This document shows, piece after piece, positions 26,654 to 35,787 of a stretch of DNA of 64,000 nucleotides. The DNA lies in NCBI GenBank assembly GCA_044225675.1, contig JBGAIH010000016.1:50072-114071 (forward strand). Reading direction: 5' to 3'. The notes below the pieces were generated by a model. It was not told where the DNA came from and did not search any database. It saw only the letters and a list, made by a program, of their open reading frames with translations. The DNA comes from JACMQX01 sp044225675. Its GTDB lineage: Bacteria > Pseudomonadota > Gammaproteobacteria > Burkholderiales > Burkholderiaceae_C. Positions within the stretch are counted from its first letter, which is position 1, and every line of letters begins with the position of its first letter. Position numbers and translations under genes: made by a program.

Positions 26654-28165
26654 ATGCAAGACCCTTCCCTTGAAGGCCGCCGTGTCTACGGCCGCGCCGA
26701 ACTGCGCCGTCTGCTGGAGCCGCAGAGCGTCGCGCTGGTGGGCGCGTCGGCCAACCCGGCCTCGCTGGGAGGGCGCACGCTGGCCAATCTGGCGGCGTTC
26801 CCGGGCCGCCTCTACGCCGTCAATCCGAAAAGCGCGATGGTCGGCGAGCGGCAGGCCTGGCCCTCGGTCAGCGCGCTGCCAGAGGCGCCCGACTGCGTCG
26901 TGCTGGCCATCCCGCAGGAATCGGTGGAGGCTGTGGTGGCCGAGTGCGCACAGCGCGGCGCGGGCGCGGTGATCGTGCTGGCCTCGGGCTATGCCGAACT
27001 GGAGCAGGCCGAAGGCGCCGAAGCGCAAGCCCGCCTGCTCGCCCTGGCCAGGCCCGCCGGCATGCGCATCGTCGGCCCCAACTGCGTGGGCGTGGCGAAT
27101 CGCGCGCACGGCCTGCATGCGGCCTTTGCGGAGTTCTCGCCGAGCGTGCTCGAGCCGGGGCGGCGCATCGGCCTGGTGGCGCAGTCCGGCGCGCTCGGCC
27201 TCAGCCTGTCGCACGGCGCCGAGCGCGGCATGGCCATCAGCCATGTTCTCACCTGCGGCAATTCCTGCGACGTGGACGTGGCCGACTATGTGGCGGCGCT
27301 GGCCGAGGATCCGGGCTGCGATGTGATCGCGCTGACCTTCGAAGGCCTGGCCGATCCGCAGCGCCTGCTCGATGCCGCGCGGCGGGCACGCGCCGCAGGC
27401 AAGCGCATCGCCGTGTGCAAGCTCGGCCTGAGCGAAGCCGGACGGGCCGCCGCGCGCTTTCACACGCACACGGCAGCGGGCGATCCTGCGATGTGGCAAC
27501 GCCTGTTCCGCGAGGGCGGCATGGTGCAGGTCGAGCGCATCGAGGCCTTGATGGAGACGGCGGCGTTTCTGGCCAAGGCGCCTGCGGCGCTGGCCCACGC
27601 GGCATCCGGATCGGCCGCCCGTCCTTCGGCGCCCGTCGGGAGCGGTTCGGCTTCTGTCGATGCAGCCTCCGCATCAGGCCCCGGCGTGGCCATCGTCTCA
27701 GGCTCCGGCGGCACGGGCATCCTGGCCCTGGACGCTGCAGCCCGCCATGGCGTGCCCACACCCCAGCCCCAGTCCGCCACGACCGACCGGCTGCGGGCCA
27801 CGGTGCCGGCCTTCGGCTCGCCGCGCAATCCCTGCGATGCGACGGCCCAGGCCACGCGCAACCCGGAGTCGCTGCTCGAATGCGCCGATGCTATGCTGGC
27901 CGACCCCGGCTATGGCGCCCTCGTCATCCCGTGGGGACGCTCGCAGCCGCCGCGTCTGCTCGCAGGGCTGGGCACGCTGTCGCAGCGGCACGGCAAGCCG
28001 ATCTGCGTGGTGTGGATGAGTCAGCGCCTCGAAGGTCCGGCCGGCGAGGAGGTGCAGCGCCATCCGCAGCTGGCGCTGTTCCATTCGCTCGACGCCTGCA
28101 TGGCCGCGCTCGCAGCCTGGCTGGCGCCGGACGCGGAGGGCTCAGGCCTGCTGGACCACGCCTGA
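26654..28165 (+). CDS. NDP-forming acyl-CoA synthetase-like protein without ATP-grasp domain
   Basis: Protein of 503 residues. The N-terminus is a CoA-binding domain (SVALVGASANPASLGGRTLANL, about 25-46); two succinyl-CoA ligase-like flavodoxin domains follow (about 150-290 and 340-495). The phospho-carrier histidine of the acyl-CoA synthetase family is probably His272 in RFHTHTAAGD. Full-length bacterial enzymes have about 700 residues because of a C-terminal ATP-grasp domain; that domain is absent here and no separate beta-subunit gene is nearby. It may need a partner encoded elsewhere. Start chosen by AGGAG at 26641. It converges on the next gene with a 24-bp overlap. Confidence 0.82.
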   Translation: MQDPSLEGRRVYGRAELRRLLEPQSVALVGASANPASLGGRTLANLAAFPGRLYAVNPKSAMVGERQAWPSVSALPEAPDCVVLAIPQESVEAVVAECAQRGAGAVIVLASGYAELEQAEGAEAQARLLALARPAGMRIVGPNCVGVANRAHGLHAAFAEFSPSVLEPGRRIGLVAQSGALGLSLSHGAERGMAISHVLTCGNSCDVDVADYVAALAEDPGCDVIALTFEGLADPQRLLDAARRARAAGKRIAVCKLGLSEAGRAAARFHTHTAAGDPAMWQRLFREGGMVQVERIEALMETAAFLAKAPAALAHAASGSAARPSAPVGSGSASVDAASASGPGVAIVSGSGGTGILALDAAARHGVPTPQPQSATTDRLRATVPAFGSPRNPCDATAQATRNPESLLECADAMLADPGYGALVIPWGRSQPPRLLAGLGTLSQRHGKPICVVWMSQRLEGPAGEEVQRHPQLALFHSLDACMAALAAWLAPDAEGSGLLDHA

Positions 28166-29320
28166 GGCGAGTGCGGCGTCGATCTCGCCGGCGCTGAAGC
28201 CGTGCGACTGCAGCACGGCGCGGCTGTGCTCGCCCACGAGCGGCGGCGGCGTGGTCACGGCGGCGGGCGTGCGGCCCAGCCGCGGCGCGGGCGCCGGTTG
28301 CAGCACGCCCTCGCGCTCGAAGAAGGCCTGGCGGGTCGCCGACTGCGGGTGGGCCGGGGCCTCGTCCATCGACAGCACGGGCGACAGGCAGGCATCGGTG
28401 CCCTCGGTCATCGCGCACCATTCGTCACGGGTGCGGGTCTCGAACACCGCGGCCAGCCGCGCGCGCAGCTCGGGCCAGCGGGCGCGGTCGTCGCGCGCGG
28501 CATCGAGTTCGGCATCGTGGATGCCGGCGCGCGTCATGAGCAGCTCCCAGAACTCTTTCTCGATCGCGCCGAGCGCCACATACTGGCCGTCGGCGCAGCG
28601 GTAGGTGCCGTAGAACGGCGCGCCACCGTCGAACAGGTTCGCCTCGCGCTGCGGCTGCCAGCGGCCCTTGCCCCGATAGCCCCAGATCATCGACGCCAGC
28701 AGCGAGGCGCCGTCGACCATGGCCGCGTCCACCACCTGGCCCCGGCCGGAGCGGCCCCGCTCCAGCAGCGCGGCGAGCACGCCCGCGACGAGGAACATCC
28801 CGCCGCCGCCAAAGTCGCCCAGCAGATTGAGCGGGGGCGCGGGCCGGCCGTCCCCAGGCCCGAAGGTCGACAGCATGCCGGTCAGCGCGATGTAGTTGAT
28901 GTCATGGCCGGCGGTATGCGCCAGGGGCCCGTCCTGGCCCCAGCCCGTGACGCGGCCATACACCAGGCCGGGCTGGCGCGCCAGGCACACCTCGGGTCCC
29001 AGGCCCAGCCGCTCCATCACCCCGGGCCGGAAGCCTTCGAGCAGCACGTCGGACTGGCCGATCAGCCGCAGGACGAGTTCGGTGGCGCCCGGCTTTTTGA
29101 GGTCCACGGCAATCGACTGCCGCCCCCGGTTGAGCACGTCCTGGCGCGTCTGGTTGTAACGCTGGCCCGGGCGGTTGATGCGCACGACGGTGGCCCCCAT
29201 GTCGGCCAGCCACATCGCCGCAAAAGGCGCCGGGCCGACGCCCTCCATCTCCACCACGCGGTAGCCGGCCAGCGGGCCGTGGCCGCCGGCGGGCGCGGCC
29301 TGGGTCTTGTCTGCAGTCAT
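28142..29320 (-). CDS. Alpha-methylacyl-CoA racemase-like class III CoA-transferase family protein
   Basis: CaiB/BaiF-family protein of 392 residues. The catalytic pair of methylacyl-CoA racemases is present with the right 30-residue spacing: His139 in AGHDINYIALTG and Asp169 in LGDFGGGG. That favours a 2-methylacyl-CoA racemase over a CoA-transferase. Such enzymes prepare branched acyl-CoA esters for an (S)-specific dehydrogenase, which fits the acyl-CoA dehydrogenase at 34615. Operator B lies 11 bp upstream of the start and operator C further out. Confidence 0.86.
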   Translation of the reverse strand: MTADKTQAAPAGGHGPLAGYRVVEMEGVGPAPFAAMWLADMGATVVRINRPGQRYNQTRQDVLNRGRQSIAVDLKKPGATELVLRLIGQSDVLLEGFRPGVMERLGLGPEVCLARQPGLVYGRVTGWGQDGPLAHTAGHDINYIALTGMLSTFGPGDGRPAPPLNLLGDFGGGGMFLVAGVLAALLERGRSGRGQVVDAAMVDGASLLASMIWGYRGKGRWQPQREANLFDGGAPFYGTYRCADGQYVALGAIEKEFWELLMTRAGIHDAELDAARDDRARWPELRARLAAVFETRTRDEWCAMTEGTDACLSPVLSMDEAPAHPQSATRQAFFEREGVLQPAPAPRLGRTPAAVTTPPPLVGEHSRAVLQSHGFSAGEIDAALASGVVQQA

Positions 29321-29330
29321 TTGCGGCGGA

Positions 29331-29348
29331 TGCTACCTCTTGGTAGAA
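29331..29348. promoter_or_regulatory. Operator B of the predicted TetR regulon
   Basis: TGCTACC-TCTT-GGTAGAA, arms matching over CTACC/GGTAG. It lies just upstream of the racemase-like gene (start 29320, minus strand), where binding would also hinder initiation. Confidence 0.75.
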
Positions 29349-29434
29349 ACCATGTCAAACCGCGCGTCGCTTCGTCTGGCAGCGGCCATCGACCACGGTG
29401 ACAGTCCACGCGACACGGCGGAACCGGCACCCCG

Positions 29435-29463
29435 TTGACAGAATATCTACCAACGGGTAGATT
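29435..29463 (+). promoter_or_regulatory. Promoter with embedded operator C
   Basis: A consensus -35 TTGACA (29435-29440), a 17-bp spacer and a -10 TAGATT (29458-29463). The palindrome ATCTACC-AACG-GGTAGAT (29445-29462) fills the spacer and overlaps the -10. This is a textbook repressor arrangement for the operon starting at 29485. Confidence 0.85.
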
Positions 29464-29484
29464 TCAGTCCACTACGGAGAACCC

Positions 29485-30351
29485 ATGCTGAACTGGAAGG
29501 AAGTCCTGGACTGGAAGTTCGAGGACGTCGAACAAAGCTACGACCGGCGCGATGCCATCCTCTATGCCCTGGGCCTGGGCTACGGCCAGGACCCGATGAA
29601 CGAGGCCGACCTGCGCTACCTCTACGAGGCGCACGACGCCGGGCAGCTTGCCGTGCCGAGCTTCTCGGTGGTGCTCGGCGGCCCGGGCGCCTGGATGCGC
29701 GACCCGCGCACCGGCATCGACTGGGTCAAGAGCCTGCACGGCGAGCAGGGCCTGGTGGTCCACGCGCCGCTGCCGCCCGAGGCGCGGGTGATCGGCCGCA
29801 ACCGCGTCACCGGCATCATCGACAAGGGGCCGGGCAAGGGCTCGCTGCTCCTGATGGAGCGCGACATCGTCGACGCCGCCACCGGCCAGCTGCTGGCCAC
29901 GCGCACCTCGTCCTCCTTCCTGCGCGGCGACGGCGGCTGTGGCGCGCCGCCGCGCGAGCAGGTGCGGCCCGAGCCGCTGCCCACGCGCGCGCCCGACGTG
30001 GTGCACCGCATCGACACCCGGCCCGAGGCCGCGCTGATCTACCGCCTGTCGGGCGACTGGAACCCGGTGCATGCCAGCCCCGCGATCGCGCGCAAGGCCG
30101 GCTTCGAGCGGCCGATCCTGCACGGGCTGTGCACCTTCGGCATCGCCTGCCGCGCGCTGCTGGCCACCGTCTGCGGCAACGATCCGGCGCGGCTGCGCCA
30201 CATGAACGGACGCTTCAGCGCGCCGGTCTACCCGGGCGAGACGCAGACCGTGGAGATCTGGCAGGAAGCCGGCGGCCGCGTGCGCTTTCGCACGCGCATC
30301 GAGGCGCGCGGCATCACCGCCTTCGACTTCGGCGAGGCGACGATCGCATGA
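29485..30351 (+). CDS. MaoC-family enoyl-CoA hydratase
   Basis: Double hot-dog protein of 288 residues, hydratase type 2. The C-terminal hot dog carries the hydratase-2 motif with Asp191 and His196 in YRLSGDWNPVHASPAIA, the catalytic pair of (R)-specific hydratases. It probably hydrates a 2-enoyl-CoA formed by the acyl-CoA dehydrogenase at 34615. It is the first gene of a seven-gene operon; the stop overlaps the next start (ATGA). Confidence 0.9.
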   Translation: MLNWKEVLDWKFEDVEQSYDRRDAILYALGLGYGQDPMNEADLRYLYEAHDAGQLAVPSFSVVLGGPGAWMRDPRTGIDWVKSLHGEQGLVVHAPLPPEARVIGRNRVTGIIDKGPGKGSLLLMERDIVDAATGQLLATRTSSSFLRGDGGCGAPPREQVRPEPLPTRAPDVVHRIDTRPEAALIYRLSGDWNPVHASPAIARKAGFERPILHGLCTFGIACRALLATVCGNDPARLRHMNGRFSAPVYPGETQTVEIWQEAGGRVRFRTRIEARGITAFDFGEATIA

Positions 30352-32096
30352 ACACGACGACCACTCCCGCCGCTGCGCCTTCTGCCAACGCCACGCCCCC
30401 GGCAGCGGGCACGGCCACCGCAGCCGCGCCCAAATACGCCGGCGCTCTGCCGCGCCCCACCCCAGAGACCCAGCCCTTCTGGGACGCGCTGCAGGCCGGC
30501 CGTTTCGAGCTGCCCTGGTGCGAAGCCTGCGGCAAGGCGCACTTCTATCCGCGCATGATCTGCCCGCATTGCGGCAGCGAGCGCATCGTCTGGCGCCCGG
30601 CCAGCGGACGCGGCACGGTCCACACCTTCGTCATCAATCACAAGGCGGCCAAGGGCTTCGAGCACAAGGCGCCGTATGTGATCGCGGTGATCGACCTGGA
30701 GGAGGGCCCGCGCATGCTGAGCAACCTCGTGATGGACGAGCTGCCCACGCCGCAGAACACCGGCATCGGCATGCCGGTGACGCTGGTGCATGAGGCCCTC
30801 ACGCCGCAGGTCACGCTGCCGGTGTTCCGCCCTGCCGGTGCCGCACCGGCCCACCGCCCGCCGAGCGACCCGGCGCGCGCGCCGCACGCCGTGCCCCGCC
30901 GCGCGCCCGGGCAGATCACGCTGCGCAAGCCGAAGGCCGCCATCGTGGGCGCCGCCGAAAGCGAAACGCTGGGCCGCCTGTCGCACCTGTCGCGGCTGGG
31001 CCTGCACGCGGATGCCGCGCGCCGCGCGGTGGCCGACGCCGGGCTGAAGCTGTCGGACGTCGACGGCATCTTCTCCACCGTGGCCGGGCCGAACGAGCTG
31101 TCGGAGTACCTCGGCCTGGTGCCGCGCTACGTGGACAGCACCAGCGTGGGCGGCTGCTCCTACATGATCATGGTGCGCCACGCGGCGGCGGCGATTGCGG
31201 CCGGTCTGTGCGATGTGGCGCTGATCGTGCACGGCGAGAGCGGCAAGTCGCGCATCGACACGCAGCTCGAAGTCGCGCCTGCCAGCCCGCAGGGCCAGTT
31301 CGAGGCGCCGTTCGGCGTGGCGGGGGCGCCCACCACCTTCTCGATCCCGGTGCTGCGGCATTTCCACGAATTCGGCACCACGCGCGAGCAGATGGCGCAC
31401 GTGCCCGCCGCCACGCGCGAATGGGCGCTGCTCAATCCCAAGGCCATCATGCACCAGGCCGGCGCGATCACGCCGCGCGACGTGCTGGACGCGCGGCCCG
31501 TGTGCTGGCCGTTCACGCTGCTCGACTGCTGCCTCGTGGCCGACGGCGGCGGCGCGCTGGTGCTCGTAGCGCCCGAGCGGGCGAAGGACTTTCCGCACAG
31601 GCCGGTCTACGTGGTGGGCTCGGGCGAGGCCACGGCGCACCGCCAGGTCGGCATGATGCGCGACTTCACCGTGTCGGACTCCAGCGTGCTGTCGGGCCGC
31701 CAGGCCTTCGCCGAAGCGGGCATTGGCCCGGCCGAGATCGACCATCTGATGCTCTACGACGCCTTCAGCTTCACGCCGATGATGTTCCTCGAAGACCTGG
31801 GCTTCGTGCCGCGCGGCGAGTCCGGTCCGTTCGTGGCGCAGCAGGTCACCGGCGCCGATGGCCAGCCGCGCTATGCCACCGGCCCGGGCGGCATCCTGCC
31901 GATGAACACCAACGGCGGCGGCCTGTCTTACTGCCACACCGGCCGCTACGGCATGTTCGCGCTGCTGGAGTCGGTCTACCAGCTGCGCGGCGAAGCCGGC
32001 GCGCGCCAGGTGCCGGGCATCGCCACCAGCATCGCCCACGGACCGGGCCGCCAGTTTGCAGCCGCCGGCACCGTGATCATGAGCAACCAGGGCTGA
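30348..32096 (+). CDS. DUF35 OB-fold/zinc-ribbon protein fused to thiolase-like domain
   Basis: Protein of 582 residues with two domains usually made as separate subunits. Residues about 40-162 form a DUF35 domain: zinc ribbon Cys58, Cys61, Cys72, Cys75 followed by the OB fold. A proline-rich linker follows (163-193). Residues 194-582 are an SCP2-type thiolase fold, with Cys270 in TSVGGCSYM near the usual nucleophile position and a His in GGGLSYCHTGRYG. In steroid side-chain degradation a DUF35 domain pairs with a thiolase-like retro-aldolase (Ltp2), next to MaoC proteins. The MaoC gene before and aldehyde dehydrogenase after fit a retro-aldol step releasing an aldehyde, though a true thiolase is the alternative. 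Confidence 0.85.
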   Translation: MNTTTTPAAAPSANATPPAAGTATAAAPKYAGALPRPTPETQPFWDALQAGRFELPWCEACGKAHFYPRMICPHCGSERIVWRPASGRGTVHTFVINHKAAKGFEHKAPYVIAVIDLEEGPRMLSNLVMDELPTPQNTGIGMPVTLVHEALTPQVTLPVFRPAGAAPAHRPPSDPARAPHAVPRRAPGQITLRKPKAAIVGAAESETLGRLSHLSRLGLHADAARRAVADAGLKLSDVDGIFSTVAGPNELSEYLGLVPRYVDSTSVGGCSYMIMVRHAAAAIAAGLCDVALIVHGESGKSRIDTQLEVAPASPQGQFEAPFGVAGAPTTFSIPVLRHFHEFGTTREQMAHVPAATREWALLNPKAIMHQAGAITPRDVLDARPVCWPFTLLDCCLVADGGGALVLVAPERAKDFPHRPVYVVGSGEATAHRQVGMMRDFTVSDSSVLSGRQAFAEAGIGPAEIDHLMLYDAFSFTPMMFLEDLGFVPRGESGPFVAQQVTGADGQPRYATGPGGILPMNTNGGGLSYCHTGRYGMFALLESVYQLRGEAGARQVPGIATSIAHGPGRQFAAAGTVIMSNQG

Positions 32097-32169
32097 CCCG
32101 CCGACATGCATGCAGGCCGCGCACCCGCCGGCCGACCTCACAAGACAAACGCCAGGAGACCGATCAGCC

Positions 32170-33621
32170 ATGAGCCCCAGCCCGCACAGCTTCTATCCGC
32201 GCCTGCAACTGCTGATCGACGGCCAGTGGGTCGCGGCCGCCGACGGCGCGACGCGCCCGGTCATCGATCCGGCCACCGAGCAGGAAATCGGCCGCCTGCC
32301 GGTCGCGACGCCGGACGACGTGCAGCGCGCGCTGCACGCGGCCGAACGCGGCTTCGCGCTGTGGCGTCGCACCGCGCCTGCGGCCCGTGCGGCCATCATC
32401 GTGAAGGCCGCCGGCCTCGTGCGCGAGCGTGCCGATGCGATCGCCCGGACCATCACGCTGGAACTCGGCAAACCGCTGCCCGAGTCCTTCATCGAAGTGG
32501 ACCGTCTGGCCGTGGTCTTCGAATGGCATGCAGCCGAATCGCTGCGGGCCTACGGGCGCATCGTGCCGGCCGCGCCCGGCATCGAGCACAAGGTGATCCG
32601 CGAACCCGTCGGCGTGGTCGCGGCCTTCACGCCCTGGAACGGCCCGGGCGCCTCGCCGGCGCGCAAGATGACCGCAGCCCTGGCCGCCGGTTGCGCGGTG
32701 GTGATCAAGCCCGCCGAGGAAACCCCGGGCACGGCCATCCTGCTGGCGCATTGCCTCGCGGACGCGGGTGTTCCGGCCGGCGTGCTGAACATGGTGTTCG
32801 GCAACCCCGGCGCCATCTCGGAGCAGCTCATCGCCTCGCCGATCGTGCGCGCCTTCGCCTTCACCGGTTCGGTGCCCATCGGGCGGCATCTGGCACGGCT
32901 GGCAGCCGAGCATCTGAAGCCCGCCGTCATGGAGCTCGGTGGCCATTCGCCGGTGATCGTCTGCGCCGATGCCGACCCGGTGAAGACGGCCGAGTTCTGC
33001 GCGCGCACCAAGTACCGCAACGCCGGACAGATCTGCATGTCGCCCACGCGCTTCTACGTGCACGAGAGCATCGTCGACCGCTTCACCGCCGCCTTCATCG
33101 ACACGGCGCGCGCGATCAAGGTGGGTAACGGCTTCGAGCCCGGCGTCGAGATGGGGCCACTGGCCAACGCGCGGCGGCGCGACGCGATGGAGCAGCTGAT
33201 CGGCCAGGCCACGCAAGCCGGCGCGAAGCTGTGCGCCGGCGGCACGCGGCTGCCGGGCAAGGGCTTCTTCTTTTCGCCAGCCGTGCTCACCGACATCCCC
33301 GACACGGCCGAGGTGCTGCAGACCGAGCCCTTCGGCCCGGTCGGGCTGATCGCGCCGTTCACCACGCTGGACGATGCCATCGCCCGTGCCAACAGCACGC
33401 CCTACGGCCTGGCCGGCTACGCGTTCACCGACTCGGCCGCCGCCGCCAACCGCATCGGCGCGGAGGTCGAATGCGGCGTCGTGTCGATCAACCACTTCCA
33501 GGCCGCCGGACACGACACGCCCTTCGGCGGCGTCAAGGACAGCGGCTACGGCCGCGAAGGCGGCGCCGAGTGCTTCGAGGGCTACCTCGGCACCAAGCTC
33601 GTGTCGCACAAGACGCGCTGA
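32170..33621 (+). CDS. NAD(P)-dependent aldehyde dehydrogenase
   Basis: ALDH-superfamily enzyme of 483 residues. It has FTPWNGPGASP (the common version is TPWNFP), FTGSVPIGR, the base Glu in MELGGHSPV and the catalytic Cys in GQICMSPTR. It resembles succinate-semialdehyde dehydrogenases, but in this operon it more likely oxidises the aldehyde released by the upstream thiolase-like lyase. The ATG at 32170 has AGGAGACC upstream. The gene is 73 bp after the thiolase fusion. Confidence 0.9.
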   Translation: MSPSPHSFYPRLQLLIDGQWVAAADGATRPVIDPATEQEIGRLPVATPDDVQRALHAAERGFALWRRTAPAARAAIIVKAAGLVRERADAIARTITLELGKPLPESFIEVDRLAVVFEWHAAESLRAYGRIVPAAPGIEHKVIREPVGVVAAFTPWNGPGASPARKMTAALAAGCAVVIKPAEETPGTAILLAHCLADAGVPAGVLNMVFGNPGAISEQLIASPIVRAFAFTGSVPIGRHLARLAAEHLKPAVMELGGHSPVIVCADADPVKTAEFCARTKYRNAGQICMSPTRFYVHESIVDRFTAAFIDTARAIKVGNGFEPGVEMGPLANARRRDAMEQLIGQATQAGAKLCAGGTRLPGKGFFFSPAVLTDIPDTAEVLQTEPFGPVGLIAPFTTLDDAIARANSTPYGLAGYAFTDSAAAANRIGAEVECGVVSINHFQAAGHDTPFGGVKDSGYGREGGAECFEGYLGTKLVSHKTR

Positions 33622-33685
33622 AGGCCAGGCCCTCGCTCCATCCATCCCCACCCTTTCATCCCCTCACACGACAGGAAGCTTCACC

Positions 33686-34618
33686 ATGAGACTCGAGAAC
33701 AGAACGGCCATCATCACCGGCGGCGCACGCGGCATCGGCTTTGCGATTGCGCAGGGCATGGCAGCCGAAGGCGCACGCATCGTCGTGATGGACCCGGGGG
33801 GCACCAAGGACGGCAAGCCCGACGGCCTGCCCCATGCCGAAGAAGCCGCCGCGCAGATCCGCGCAGCAGGCGGCCAGGCGGTGGCGGCGGCTGAATCGGT
33901 GAGCGACCACGCGGCCTGCGCGCGCGCGGTGCAGCTGGCCATGGACAGCTTCGGCTCGGTCGACATCGTCGTCAACAACGCCGGCGTGCTGCGGCCCAAG
34001 ATGCTGTGGAACATGCCCGAGGAAGACTGGGACGTGGTCGTCGGCGTGCACCTGAAGGGCCAGTACAACATGATCCACCATGCGGCCAAACACATGCGCG
34101 AGAAGCGCTGGGGCCGCATCATCAACATGGGCTCGGAAGCCTGGCGCGGCACCGTGGGCCAGGCCAACTACGGCGCGGCCAAGGGCGGGGTGTTCAGCCT
34201 GACGCGCGGCGCCGCGCGCGAACTCGGCCGCTACGGCATCACCGTCAACACCATGTGCCCGGCCGCCGCCACGCGCCTGACCATGGACGAGGCGGTCAAG
34301 GAGGGCTTCCGCAAGCGCCTCGAAGCCGGCCTGATCACCCAGGCCCGCTACGACGCGGTGGTGAACATGGGCGGCCCCGAGCACATCGCGCCGTTCGCCT
34401 GCTACCTCGCGAGCGACGACGCCGCCCACATCAATGGCCAGGCCTTCCGCGTGGAAAAGGGCATGATCGGCATCTACAACGACCCCGAGCTGCGCGCCAC
34501 GCTGGCCGGCAGCGAAGGCCATGTGTTCACCGCCGACGAGCTGGCCACGCTGGTGCCCAAGGCCCTGCTGGCCAACTACACCAACCCGGCGCCGAAGCTG
34601 GAGGACAACGCATCGTGA
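33686..34618 (+). CDS. SDR-family oxidoreductase
   Basis: Short-chain dehydrogenase of 310 residues. Cofactor motif TGGARGIG (about 11-18), NNAG motif in DIVVNNAGVL, and the YxxxK pair in NYGAAKGG. In the pathway it would oxidise a 3-hydroxyacyl-CoA, as the SDR domain of multifunctional enzymes does in peroxisomes. An about 40-residue C-terminal extension beyond the usual SDR length is present (FTADELATLVPKALLANYTNP), a feature of that 3-hydroxyacyl-CoA group. The start has CAGGAAG upstream; the stop overlaps the next start (GTGA). Confidence 0.9.
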   Translation: MRLENRTAIITGGARGIGFAIAQGMAAEGARIVVMDPGGTKDGKPDGLPHAEEAAAQIRAAGGQAVAAAESVSDHAACARAVQLAMDSFGSVDIVVNNAGVLRPKMLWNMPEEDWDVVVGVHLKGQYNMIHHAAKHMREKRWGRIINMGSEAWRGTVGQANYGAAKGGVFSLTRGAARELGRYGITVNTMCPAAATRLTMDEAVKEGFRKRLEAGLITQARYDAVVNMGGPEHIAPFACYLASDDAAHINGQAFRVEKGMIGIYNDPELRATLAGSEGHVFTADELATLVPKALLANYTNPAPKLEDNAS

Positions 34619-35787
34619 GCAAGCCCTCGCCCAAGCCCTACGTCTCGCTGATGGAGGGGCGCAGCCTCTACGAGCCCGAGCACGAGCTGTACCGCCAGCA
34701 GGTGCGGCGCTTCTTCAACACCGAGCTGATGCCGAACATCGCGCGCTGGGAAGAGGAAGGCATCATCCCGCGCGAGATGTTCCGCAAGGCGGGCGAGGCC
34801 GGACTGCTGTGCCCCTGCGTGCCCGAGGCCTATGGCGGCCCGGGCGCGGACTTCCGCTACATGTGCGTCGTCGACGAGGAGCTGGGCTACACCGGCCAGT
34901 CGAGCTTCACCATCCAGACGCACACCGACATCATCTCGGCCTACATCGAGGCGCTGGGCACCGAAGAGCAGAAGAAGCACTGGCTGCCGCGCATGGTGCG
35001 CGGCGAGACCATCGGCGCGATCGCGCTGACCGAGCCGCACGCGGGCAGCGACCTCAAGGCCATGCGCACGAGCGCGCGGCTCGAAGGCAACGAATACGTC
35101 ATCAGCGGCTCCAAGACCTTCATCACCAACGGCATCAACGCCGACCTGATCATCGTGGCCTGCAAGACCGCACCGGAGCTTGGCGCCAAGGGCGTGAGCC
35201 TGATCCTGGTCGAAGGCGACCGCCCCGGCTTCCGGCGCGGCCGACGCCTGCCCAAGATGGGCATGAAGGCGTCCGACACGGCCGAGCTGTTCTTCGACGA
35301 GGTGCGGGTGCCGGCAAGCAACCTGCTGGGCGAGGAGAACAAGGGCTTCGCGCAGGTGATGCACGAGATCCCGCGCGAGCGCCTGTCGATCGCCACCATC
35401 GCCATGGCGTCGGCACAGAAGGCCTTCGACACCACGGTGGCCTACGTCAAGGAGCGGCAGATCTTCGGCAAGCCGCTGATGGACTTCCAGAACACGCAGT
35501 TCAAGCTGGCCGAACTCAAGACGCAGCTGTTCGCCGGCTGGGCCATGGTCGACCACTGTATCCGCCGCCAGATGGAGGGCACGCTGACCACCGACGAGGC
35601 CGCCTGCGCCAAGCTGTTCGCCACCGAGCTGCAGTGCCGCAACGTGGACGAATGCCTGCAGCTGCACGGCGGCTGGGGCTATATGAGCGAGATGCCGATC
35701 TCGCGCATGTACGTCGACTCGCGGGTGCGCCGCATCGCCGGCGGCAGCTCCGAAGTCATGAAGATGCTGATCGCGCGCACGCTATGA
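34615..35787 (+). CDS. Acyl-CoA dehydrogenase
   Basis: FAD enzyme of 390 residues forming the 2,3 double bond of an acyl-CoA. Signatures: ALTEPHAGSDLKAM, TFITNGINAD, and RIAGGSSEVMKMLIAR at the C-terminus. The GTG at 34615 overlaps the SDR stop; an internal ATG at 34651 is a possible alternative. The catalytic base lies probably in the LQLHGGWGYMSEMPISRMYVD region, as in other family members. Which acyl-CoA it takes is not readable. The racemase-like gene nearby suggests a 2-methyl-branched one. Confidence 0.93.
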   Translation: MSKPSPKPYVSLMEGRSLYEPEHELYRQQVRRFFNTELMPNIARWEEEGIIPREMFRKAGEAGLLCPCVPEAYGGPGADFRYMCVVDEELGYTGQSSFTIQTHTDIISAYIEALGTEEQKKHWLPRMVRGETIGAIALTEPHAGSDLKAMRTSARLEGNEYVISGSKTFITNGINADLIIVACKTAPELGAKGVSLILVEGDRPGFRRGRRLPKMGMKASDTAELFFDEVRVPASNLLGEENKGFAQVMHEIPRERLSIATIAMASAQKAFDTTVAYVKERQIFGKPLMDFQNTQFKLAELKTQLFAGWAMVDHCIRRQMEGTLTTDEAACAKLFATELQCRNVDECLQLHGGWGYMSEMPISRMYVDSRVRRIAGGSSEVMKMLIARTL

